Below are positions 44,614 to 52,603 of a stretch of 64,000 nucleotides of DNA, one piece after another. The notes under the pieces were generated by a model, which had not been told where the DNA came from, did not search any database, and saw nothing but the letters and a program-made list of their open reading frames with translations. Origin of the DNA: G965216255 sp965216255 (GTDB lineage Bacteria; Bacteroidota; Rhodothermia; Rhodothermales; Bin80). The stretch spans positions 744,001 to 808,000 of the forward strand of contig OZ244148.1 in the NCBI GenBank assembly GCA_965216255.1, written 5' to 3'. Every line of letters begins with the position of its first letter. Position 1 is the first letter of the stretch. The position numbers and the translations under genes are program-made.

Positions 44614-45396
44614 TTAAGATAGAGAACTGCCAGGGTTGTGGGTGATGGCGGGACATCTTGGTCCCAGTGGGCATGTGGTTGTCGTATGGGTTATAGCCAT
44701 CGCTGGGTGGGGTCCTGAATGGCAGTGATAGACTTCGGATGGGGTTCGGTACCGAAGGCTCTGGTGCGGACGACTGTGGTTGTAGAAGCTAATGTAGCCT
44801 CCCAGGCGCTGCCGTGCCTGCCGCAGGTTCGCGTATTCGTTGAGGTAGACCTCCTCGTACTTGACGCTGCGCCACAGTCGCTCAATCAGAATGTTGTCGT
44901 AGCACCGGCCACGACCACACATCGAAATCCGGATGCCAGCACGTTTCGAGAGTGATGTCATCTCTTCACTGGTAAACTGTGACCCTTGGTCCGAGTGGAA
45001 GATCTCGGGCTGGCTGATCGTGAGTGCGTCCTTATAGGTCTCCTCGCAGACACTCGCGTCTTGTGTGTTGGATAGCGTCCACGATAGTATGTAACGGCTG
45101 TACCAGTCCGTGACTGCGACCAGATACGCAAATCCGCGGTCCATCCGAATGTAGGTGATGTCACTGCACCAGGCCTCATTGGGACGGTCTATGTGCCGCC
45201 CTTTCAATAGGTTGGGATACCGAAGAGCTGGCCCCGGGCCCACGCGGGGCCAGCTCTTCGGATAAATAGCCTGTAGCCCTATAAGGCGCATCAGCCTATA
45301 GACTCGCTTGTGACCCGCAGCGTGACCCTCGCGCCGAATCATATGCGTCATGCGCCCAGCATGGGGTGGGCCGTGTAGACTTCGTCTATGACGCAC
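44614..45396 (-). pseudogene. IS3-family transposase OrfB (DDE), 5' part out of frame
   Basis: The catalytic triad is present: W-C-S-D-I-T-Y-I, H-S-D-Q-G-S-Q-F-T-S and I-L-I-E-R-L-W-R-S-V-K-Y-E. The beginning of the protein (E-R-Q-C-E-L-L-G-L-A-R-S-S-V-Y-Y) is in another frame just upstream (45397-45490) and ends at P-M-L-G-A, so a small deletion near 45350 has cut the gene in two. Otherwise the length fits IS3 OrfB. Confidence 0.75.
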
Positions 45397-45491
45397 ATCA
45401 ACTGTAGATTATAGGACGTCTCACCGACGGATTGATAATACACGCTGGAGCGGGCCAGGCCCAGTAGCTCGCACTGTCGCTCTATGCTCAG

Positions 45492-45812
45492 CTAACTGTG
45501 ATCTGGTTCCGCCATGCGCCGCTTCTCTTCAAGAGAGTGAACCGAAGTTTTTTTTAACCAGTCCAGTTCCACCTTGAGGCGCCCGATTTGGCCATACAAT
45601 TCATCCGTACGAACATCTTCTTGTTGTTTAGCCTTGCCACGACGCGTGGAAAAGGCATCCATCAAGTGCTGAAGCGCCTGCTTCTTCCACAGGTTCACCT
45701 GGCTGGGGTGCACCTCGAAGCGGGCGGCAATCTGGCTGATGGTTTGCTCGCCTCGTATGGCCTCCACGGCCACTCGAGTCTTGAATGCGGCGGCGTACGA
45801 CTTCCGTTTCAT
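45492..45812 (-). CDS. IS3-family OrfA (helix-turn-helix) protein
   Basis: 106 residues. Opens M-K-R-K-S-Y-A-A-A-F-K-T-R-V-A-V-E-A, with the HTH block I-S-Q-I-A-A-R-F-E-V-H-P-S-Q-V-N-L-W-K-K, then a leucine-zipper-like helix. An A-run (TTAAAAAAAAC, around 45548-45558) in V-E-L-D-W-L-K-K is the usual place of -1 frameshifting to make the OrfAB transposase in this family; here the run may also be responsible for the extended tail of OrfA. Confidence 0.85.
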   Translation of the reverse strand: MKRKSYAAAFKTRVAVEAIRGEQTISQIAARFEVHPSQVNLWKKQALQHLMDAFSTRRGKAKQQEDVRTDELYGQIGRLKVELDWLKKTSVHSLEEKRRMAEPDHS

Positions 45813-46116
45813 CGTGATGTGTACCTCGATTTAAGAGGCAGGATTCTATCTTAAACTACTGTCCAGAATTTGGGGTACACTAAAGAGAAACTTCCGTTTG
45901 AGGGCCCGGATAAGGATCCCTGCGAGTCTCTTACCGGCAACTGTACCTCCGGAATTCCGCCGGCGCCGGCTCGGGCCTCCTGAACCCGAACAGGTCTCGC
46001 TCCTCCTCCTCTTCTTCCTCCGCCTCCTGCTCCACAGCTTCCTCCTCTGCCGGCGGCGTGTCCTCGAGTCTGCACCGCAGCCGCCTGCCGGCCATCATGG
46101 CCGGCATTTCCTCGAT

Positions 46117-46479
46117 CTACTTGACCTCGAATTCGCAGGATTCCGATCGCAACAGGCCCTCGAAGCTCAGGTCCTCCAGACGGGTGGAGTCCAGATTACT
46201 CTTGTATCGGAGCGGCGACTCATCCGCATCCTCAGCGAATATCGGGTCCGGATTTTCAAAGGTGCACTCGGCAATTTCGCCTTGCAACAGAATCGTGATT
46301 TCAAGGTCTCCCGGCCTGATGTCGGCGCTGGAATGCACCGAAGGAACCAGGTACTACCGGCTGAACACCCTATGCTCGGCGATGGTTACCTCAAGACGGT
46401 CGCACTCGGCCCCGCATGCGGCCATAAGCACGAACATGACCGCAAATAGCAACGTCCGTGATGTGAGTGCGCTGTTCAT
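46117..46479 (-). pseudogene. Small lipoprotein gene with in-frame TAG
   Basis: Starts M-N-S-A-L-T-S-R-T-L-L-F-A-V-M-F-V-L-M-A-A-C-G, a lipoprotein signal with cysteine at residue 22. After 41 residues TAG (46354-46356) interrupts, and the same frame continues for 79 codons (Y-L-V-P-S-V-H-S-S-A-D-I-R-P-G-D-L-E-I...) with four more cysteines in total. CAG to TAG would explain it. No family recognised. Confidence 0.55.
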
Positions 46480-47124
46480 GGGATCGTCTTCTGGATGAAA
46501 CCTCTTGTCAGCTGCGGACCGGCTCCGGCGATCCGGACCGCCGAAAAACAAATCCCTGGTAATCCGGCATATCGGCAAAAACCGGCCTCTGCAGGCCATT
46601 CCAGGCCCAATTGGAGCTCCTGGGGTGCCGCTCTCGCGGCCTTCGACGCATGATTATGCGTCCAGAGACGATTTGCGCGGTCTGAGCGGCTGCTGCCGTA
46701 ACGCACATCCCGCTCCGTCGTGTGAAACCGACTCCTGCCCTGGCGTCGGGACCTGTGCAGAACAGCCCTGAACAACAATCACATCGTAGAGTTGACAGAC
46801 GTAGTTCTCCACGATCTCCGGCCCCTGTCCTCAAAGCCGTTTATGGACTCGCTCAATCCCGCAAGCACACCACAGTCAGGAACATTATATGAGCCTGGGT
46901 AACCGCCACCGGTGAGCGTAGAGAAGCCTGTGTTGTTGGTCGTCCCCGTTATGACGGCAAGCGTACGGCTTTGACCCGGTAGTTGTGCGGTGCCGCTCAG
47001 GGTTACTTGGTTTTTCGAAGGATGGCATGCCCCGGACTCGCTCCTTAGACACAGGTTACGGTCCAATTAAACCTGTGTGGTCGGCTTTCGCCGGGCTGCG
47101 TAAAGCTCAGTATATTGCACGATC
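46480..47124. other. Gene-poor stretch with dispersed repeat and hairpin
   Basis: Bases of about 46625-46690 belong to the repeat also seen near 17090 and 49520, here with a clean stem GACGCAT-GATT-ATGCGTC (46646-46663). A minus-strand frame 46779-47066 encodes a Gly/Thr-rich stretch of unknown origin. At 47043-47073 lies ACACAGGTT...AACCTGTGT, a hairpin, and near 47101-47120 a degenerate half of the ATGCAACATA palindrome. Confidence 0.4.
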
Positions 47125-47177
47125 CGCCAGCCCCCATCTTAAATACTATAGACATTCTATCCACCGATCGGGGTACA
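47125..47177 (-). mobile_element. Solitary IS3-family terminus facing right
   Basis: Read inwards from 47177: TGTACCCCGATCGGTGGATAG, then TTTAAGAT, like the left end of the IS3 at 44580. No transposase adjacent. It lies 7 bp before the start codon of the next gene and may supply part of its leader. Confidence 0.6.
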
Positions 47178-47184
47178 CCTCAAC

Positions 47185-49206
47185 ATGAATCTGCTCCGCA
47201 TTTTCATCAGCAGCGTGCAAAGCGAGTTCGCGCAGGAACGGGCAGTGCTGCGAGAATACGTCCGCAACGACGTACTGATGCAGCGATTCTTTGAGGTGTT
47301 TCTGTTCGAGGACGCTCCGGCTTTGGACCGGCGACCCGACGATCTCTATCTGGACGAAGTAGGACGGTCCGACATCTATGTCGGACTATTCGGAAGCAAA
47401 TACGGGTCCGAAGACGATCAGGGAGTATCGCCGACAGAGCGAGAGTTTGACCACGCGACAACAAATCGGGTGCAACGCCTGATTTTTGTCAAGGATGTGG
47501 ATGGCAATGCCCGGCATCCTAAGATGCAGGCACTCCTTAACAAGGCCCAGGCCAATCTGATCAGAAAGCGATTCAGCACTCCTGAAGAGCTCGTCAATGA
47601 ACTCTACTCGGCGTTGGTGGATTACCTGAGAATCACGGAAGTAATCCGCTCTACTCCGTTTGATGCGGCGCCCTGCTCGAATGCTACCCTCGAGGATATC
47701 GACCCTGACCGAATGGCTTGGTTTATCCGCGTAGCACGCAGAGCCAGACAATTCCCGCTGACCGAAGATGCGTCCCCCGAGAAATTGTTGGAGCATTTGA
47801 ATCTGCTCCACGATGGGCAACTGACGAACGCCGCAGTGTTGCTGTTCGGGAAGGCGCCGCAGCGGTTTCTTGTTTCCTCCGAAATCAAGTGTGCACACTT
47901 CCACGGGACGGAAGTCAGCAAGCCCATTCCGTCTTATCAGGTCTACAAGGGCACAGTGTTCGAGTTGGTCGACCAGGCAGTGGATTTCGTGCTCAGCAAG
48001 ATCAACCGATCTATCGGCACACGGGCAGAGACACCACGCGCCCCCACGACCTACGAGATCCCCAAAGAGGTGGTAACTGAAGCCATCGTCAACGCGGTGG
48101 CCCACCGCAACTATACCGACAACGGCAGCGTGCAGGTGATGCTCTTTGCGGACCGGTTGGAGGTGTGGAATCCCGGCAGGCTCCCGCCATCGCTGACACT
48201 TGAGAAGCTGCGTGTCACCCACGGGTCGGTACCCGGCAATCCCTTGCTGGCATGGTCCATGTATCTGGCCGAATACATCGAACGAATGGGAACGGGAACT
48301 ATGGACATGATCAGGCGATGCGTTGAGGCCAATCTGCCGGAGCCGGAGTTCGCAGTTGCAGATGGCTTTATCGCTACTGTACCGAGGCCGAAGAGTCATG
48401 CCTGCACTGTGACGGCATATTGCGGACGAGAGCCGCTGGCCGGTGTCGACATATTGGCACTATTTCCCGGCGAAACGTGGAAACGCGCGAGAACTGACAA
48501 ATATGGAGAGGCTTACATCGAACTGTATTCCCTCCATTTGCCCATAACGGTGTTCGCGGCTGCAGCGGGCTACACCGCGTGTACAGAGTATGACTGGACG
48601 CCTTCAGAACAGGTGCTCTCGCTGCAACTTGGTTCACTGGATAACGGCGGTGCGGTAATCTTTCCCCAAGCGACGGGCTACTTACCTGGACTTGAGGGAA
48701 GACTGAATCCCATGCGCGACACCCGCGACCGGACATATCTGTACGCGAACAACGTCGCCATCAATAAGGGTCAGCCACAGCCGGTCACATTCGCTTTCGG
48801 CGAGGATATGCACCTCACGGACGCTGACGGTAACGAAGTCATGGTCCGCATTGTGGACATCGCAGGCCGGGCAGCACTATTGGAGTATCGTGAAATGCAG
48901 GCTCGACCAGAGTCGCAGCCAGAGTCGCAGCCAGAGTCGCAGCCAGAGTCGCAGCCAGAGTCGCTTAAGGCAAGGGTCCTCGGTCTCCTGGAGGCAGGAC
49001 CAAAGTCGAAGGCCGAGTTGTCCGTGAACTTGGGACAAAAAACAATATCCGGTCAACTCAACAAGGTGGTCAGATCGCTCGTCGCCGAAGGCAGTATCAT
49101 GTACACGTTGCCTGACAAGCCTGGAAGCCGGCTCCAGAAATATCGACTGACTAACGAGGGACGAGCTGCGGTTGCAAAAATACGGACAGAAACCAGGCAA
49201 GCATAA
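47185..49206 (+). CDS. DUF4062 / HATPase / winged-helix protein, probable defence or regulatory protein
   Basis: 673 residues. Residues 1-90 are a DUF4062 domain (R-I-F-I-S-S-V-Q-S-E-F-A-Q-E-R), a TIR/SEFIR-like fold. Residues of about 170-400 are the COG2865-type region with a GHKL ATPase-like stretch (E-A-I-V-N-A-V-A-H-R-N-Y, F-A-D-R-L-E-V-W-N-P-G-R-L-P-P). A beta-rich region follows. At residues of about 574-593 there is a P-E-S-Q repeat encoded by 12-bp DNA repeats, then a winged helix (K-S-K-A-E-L-S-V-N-L-G-Q-K-T-I-S-G-Q-L). DUF4062-ATPase fusions are found in defence islands, but the mechanism is not known. The start lies immediately after an IS3 end. Confidence 0.75.
   Translation: MNLLRIFISSVQSEFAQERAVLREYVRNDVLMQRFFEVFLFEDAPALDRRPDDLYLDEVGRSDIYVGLFGSKYGSEDDQGVSPTEREFDHATTNRVQRLIFVKDVDGNARHPKMQALLNKAQANLIRKRFSTPEELVNELYSALVDYLRITEVIRSTPFDAAPCSNATLEDIDPDRMAWFIRVARRARQFPLTEDASPEKLLEHLNLLHDGQLTNAAVLLFGKAPQRFLVSSEIKCAHFHGTEVSKPIPSYQVYKGTVFELVDQAVDFVLSKINRSIGTRAETPRAPTTYEIPKEVVTEAIVNAVAHRNYTDNGSVQVMLFADRLEVWNPGRLPPSLTLEKLRVTHGSVPGNPLLAWSMYLAEYIERMGTGTMDMIRRCVEANLPEPEFAVADGFIATVPRPKSHACTVTAYCGREPLAGVDILALFPGETWKRARTDKYGEAYIELYSLHLPITVFAAAAGYTACTEYDWTPSEQVLSLQLGSLDNGGAVIFPQATGYLPGLEGRLNPMRDTRDRTYLYANNVAINKGQPQPVTFAFGEDMHLTDADGNEVMVRIVDIAGRAALLEYREMQARPESQPESQPESQPESQPESLKARVLGLLEAGPKSKAELSVNLGQKTISGQLNKVVRSLVAEGSIMYTLPDKPGSRLQKYRLTNEGRAAVAKIRTETRQA
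48907..48964 (+). repeat. 12-bp tandem repeat inside the DUF4062 gene
   Basis: CCAGAGTCGCAG repeated four times exactly and a fifth time in part. The unit is a multiple of three, so copy number changes only lengthen or shorten the P-E-S-Q linker between the ATPase part and the winged helix. Confidence 0.9.
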
Positions 49207-49623
49207 GCAGCCTCGACCAATGTGAAGTTTGCACGCGCCGAATCGTCCTTTAACCTTTCGCTCAAAAAGCCTGGCAGAACAGGGGATTTTGGATTCCTCG
49301 GTCACTACAATTGGTCGCAAGGTACGTTTCGTGGCTGCTCAGAAGGTCGTCTTGTGCATGGGAAGGGACATCGGATTGATGCCAAGCGCTTCGCATATTT
49401 CCCATTGCTCAACATCCGGCCGGGGAATCTTTGCAGGATACCTGGCAAATCCGGGCATCCGTGCGAATTCCGGGATGTATGCGTCCTTTTTTGGCTGAAT
49501 ACAGGCTCCTCACACGGCCCTCTCGCGGCCTTTGCTGCACCATTACACGTCCGGAAGTAATTTGCGCGACCTGAGCGGCGGCCTTCCCCAAAACCCCGGG
49601 CTCGCCCCTCCTCGTGCGGCATC
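49207..49623. other. Intergenic region with transposase scrap and dispersed repeat
   Basis: The minus strand of about 49345-49500 encodes P-D-V-E-Q-W-E-I-C-E-A-L-G-I-N-P-M-S-L-P-M-H-K-T-T, matching the last residues of the IS1634-like transposase (P-D-M-E-L-R-A-I-Y-D-A-L...M-H-K-T-I), so it is the tail of a lost relative. Bases 49515-49580 carry the dispersed repeat (CTCTCGCGGCCTT...TTTGCGCG). Confidence 0.55.
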
Positions 49624-51251
49624 CTACCGCTCCAGGCCCCGATCGCGCTCCAACAGCCGTCCGACCTCCCGCCTCAGCTCGAAGGAAGCCTCCCTGCCCA
49701 ACGTCCGCATCAGCCGCGTCATCCTCTCCGGCGAAAGCCGCGATGCCCGCTCTGCCGTGCGGCGCAGCAGATCCCTATCGTCCGGAAACCTGCCCAGCTG
49801 GCGCTCCAGGTGAGTGATCCGCTCCGACCGCGCACGCGCCTCTGCCTCCATATGCGCCAGCTCCTCCGGGTCTGGCACGCGCAACCTGACCTCCAGGTAT
49901 GACCGCGCCGCCTGCCGGGTAAGCCGCGCTGCAGCGTATGCCCTGCTCCGGTCCGGACGCACTCCCAGGCCCAGCCACACCTTCCGATCCTCCTAGAGCG
50001 CCGAGCCCAGACGCCACGGCTGACTCGCCAGCGTCTCTGCGGCCGCCTCCGCTCCCTCCCTGTCCGCCATGCCGTCCAGCGCACGCCGCGCCTTTACGAG
50101 ATCCCGGTACACCTGCACCAGGACCCGGTCCAGACTTTGCGCCTCGAGGGAGAGCCTCGCCCGGCGATCCCGCACCACACGCGCCAGCGTATAGGCCTGT
50201 TTGCTCCGAAGTGCGTACAGCTCCTGACGCCTTCTCCACGCGGCTTCAGCCACCTTCACGGATACATACATCCGGCGCAGCTCCCGGCCCTCTGGCAGCA
50301 GGATGAATGCCAGGCGCAGAAACATCCGCACCTGGCGTGCATCCTCCCTCCCTTCCTTGTCCCCTCCCCGCATAAAATGCTCCAGCGTGTGCAGCGCTCC
50401 TGACACCATCCGGTAGCCGGCCTTCCGGCCGGAGCGGCGCACCCTGCCCCGCACGACGCTCCGGGAAAGATACGCCTGGCGCCGCGGCGCCACACGGCCC
50501 TGCGGCCTTCCCGACAGGTACGCCGGCAGCGTCTGGCCGTAGCGCTCCTCCAGCCGGTACTGGCCGGTAAGGCGGCTTACCCTCGAGGCCGGCGCATAGC
50601 GACGTCCGTCCGTTATCACCATACCCCGGCACCGGATCCCCAGGCGCAGGCCCGCACCCTTCAGTGCCTATTCGAGCTCCTGCCAGCTGCGCGCCCGCGC
50701 CATCTCCTCCCCTACCGTGCGGCGAACCTCAAGGGTAAACGGCCGCTCCCGCGTACGCCGTGCCCGGCGCAGGGCCTGCGTCCCCGGTGACCTCGACCGG
50801 TCAGGACGCTCATGGCCCGGCTCGCGAGCGTGGTGCCCCGGCACCCGGCGCAGATCCCATTCCGCCTCCAGACCGCGCAGCCTCCACTCTATGCGGCGGC
50901 AGTCGTGACTCGTGCTCCAGGCCCTGCCCGTCTCCGGATGCACCCGGTTGATCATCATGTGCACGTGCGGATGCGCCGTGTCGCAATGCGCCAACGGAAA
51001 CGCCTGGTGCTCCTCGAGCCCCAGATCACGCAGCACCGCATCGCACGCAGCTTCCATCTGCGCACGCGTCGGCGAATCCTCGCTGTCAAACGATATACTC
51101 ACGTGATACACCGGCTTCTCGCATTGGCTCGATAGCTGCGCTGCAGTGCGCATCTCCCGCGCCACCTCCTTCGCCTCCGCCGCTCCCGGTCCCACACAAG
51201 GTACGTGGCCAGGCCCCGGAAGCTCTTGCCTCGCGTCACCTTGCCTACCAC
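49624..51251 (-). pseudogene. MobA/VirD2-type relaxase, decayed
   Basis: From a GTG at 51251 (V-V-G-K-V-T-R-G-K-S-F-R-G-L-A-T-Y-L) a frameshift near 51195 leads into the main frame: P-V-Y-H-V-S-I-S-F, then the metal-binding H-C-D-T-A-H-P-H-V-H-M-M-I-N-R-V (three-histidine relaxase motif), and S-W-Q-E-L-E. TAG at 50668-50670 and again at 49993-49995 interrupt an otherwise continuous frame to 49624. All catalytic parts lie before the first TAG. Intact it would be about 540 residues and nick DNA at an origin of transfer. The MobC-like gene just upstream completes the module. Now probably non-functional. Confidence 0.75.
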
Positions 51252-51255
51252 GCCC

Positions 51256-51655
51256 CTACAGCCTGCACCGCATCGCCAGCACCTCGTCTACCGCCTCGCG
51301 CAGATACCACTCCATAGGCAGACGACGCGTACGGTTCGCTATGCGCGCCAGCTGCTCAGGTTGCCTCCTATGCAGCCCAGCGCCGCGTACACGCGGTCGT
51401 GTTTGCCTTCGCGCTCAGCTTCGCTCCCAGCGCCGCCTGGCGGACGTACACGCTTGTGCTCATTCCGGCGAGGCCGGCCTTCCGCTCTATCACCGACAGC
51501 TCCTCGCCGTTTACGCTCACGCTGATGCTGCGGGTGCGACGCACGTGCGCAGGAAGCCTAGGCCGGCCGCCGCGGCTGCGCTCCCTCGTACCGGCACCGG
51601 TACCCGCCTCTTGTGAGGCGCCTTTCCCCGGATGCGGGGAGTTTTTACTTTGGGC
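51256..51655 (-). pseudogene. MobC-like ribbon-helix-helix relaxosome protein, frameshifted
   Basis: R-R-T-R-S-I-S-V-S-V-N-G-E-E-L-S-V-I-E-R-K-A-G-L is the ribbon-helix-helix part, followed by M-S-T-S-V-Y-V-R-Q-A-A-L-G. Two indels (near 51400 and 51350) then move the frame; read through, the end is E-Q-L-A-R-I-A-N-R-T...L-R-E-A-V-D-E-V-L, as in MobC. The stop at 51256 lies 5 bp before the relaxase start. The native 5' end is uncertain because an IS30 starts at about 51661. Confidence 0.65.
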
Positions 51656-52603
51656 CCATTTAACAACGAAGTGCAACACTTGATTTGGATGACAGCGCGC
51701 TAGCAAGCGCGTATTCATCACGCTGATTACATGTGAGCGAGATGATGCCGGTACGCTCCGTTAAGACATCATTGGAGGGTACCAAATGGCGACGGGCTAT
51801 CATCATCTTTCCTATGAGGAAAGGTGCCAGATTCACGCATTGAGGAAGCGAGCTGATTCGCTGCGCGAGATTGCGCGACAGTTGGGTCGCTCGCCATCGA
51901 CGATCAGCCGGGAGTTGCATCGCAACAGCGGAGGTAGGGGCTACCGGTATCAACAGGCTACCCGCTTGGCCAGCGGGCGGCGGAGGAAGGCATCGTTGCG
52001 TCCACGGAAGATGACTGAAGCGATGTGGTCTCTTGTGCGTGAGAAGCTCGCCCTGCACTGGAGTCCAGAGCAGGTCTCGGGTCGACTTCGTCGTGATGGT
52101 GTCGTTTCGGTAAGCACCACATGGATTTACAGGCATAGCTGGGCGCGGACCGAGCGGCTGGCGGATCGTTGTACAAGCTGCTGCGTCGCCGTGGTAAGCG
52201 GTACAACAGGCGTAACAAGAGCGGTGCTGGGCGCGGCCTGATACCGCACCGTGTAGACATCAGCGAACGTGATCCCATTGTAGAGCAGAAGACGCGGATA
52301 GGCGACTGGGAGGTTGATACGATCATCGGGGCGAAACAACAGGGAGCACTGGTATCCATGGTCGATCGCGCCTCGAAATTCACGTTTCTTGAGCACGTTG
52401 CGTCAAAGGCTGCGATCGGGGTCCGCCATGCGATCATAGGTTGTCTCAATCCGCTAAAGGACCGGGTACTTACTATCACGGCGGACAATGGCAAGGAGTT
52501 CGCTCATCATCGGCAGATCGCCAGCGCGCTTTCCGCATCGTTTTACTTTGCGCGGCCATACCACTCCTGGGAGCGTGGTCTGAACGAGCACACCAACGGC
52601 CTG

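Larger units (their letters stand above)
44580..45879 (-). mobile_element. IS3-family element (1300 bp)
   Basis: Terminal inverted repeats TGTACCCCAATCGTTGGACAG (left) and TGTACCCCAAATTCTGGACAG (right, read inwards). Two transposase frames on the minus strand. No 3-4-bp target duplication is evident (AGG left, CTA right). Related solitary ends lie at 25743, 37305 and 47177. Confidence 0.85.

Noticed and set aside
48907..48964. Short regular repeats as a CRISPR array
   Set aside because: No spacers; a 12-bp in-frame coding repeat.
20474..51251. TAG recoded as glutamine
   Set aside because: Several intact genes use TAG as their real stop, two of the breaks correspond to Leu or Trp, and the breaks cluster in genes that also carry frameshifts.
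10572..52603. The two IS1634-like copies in the same orientation as ends of a 44-kb composite transposon
   Set aside because: Each copy has its own 4-bp target duplication (CAAA and CCTG), so they inserted independently.
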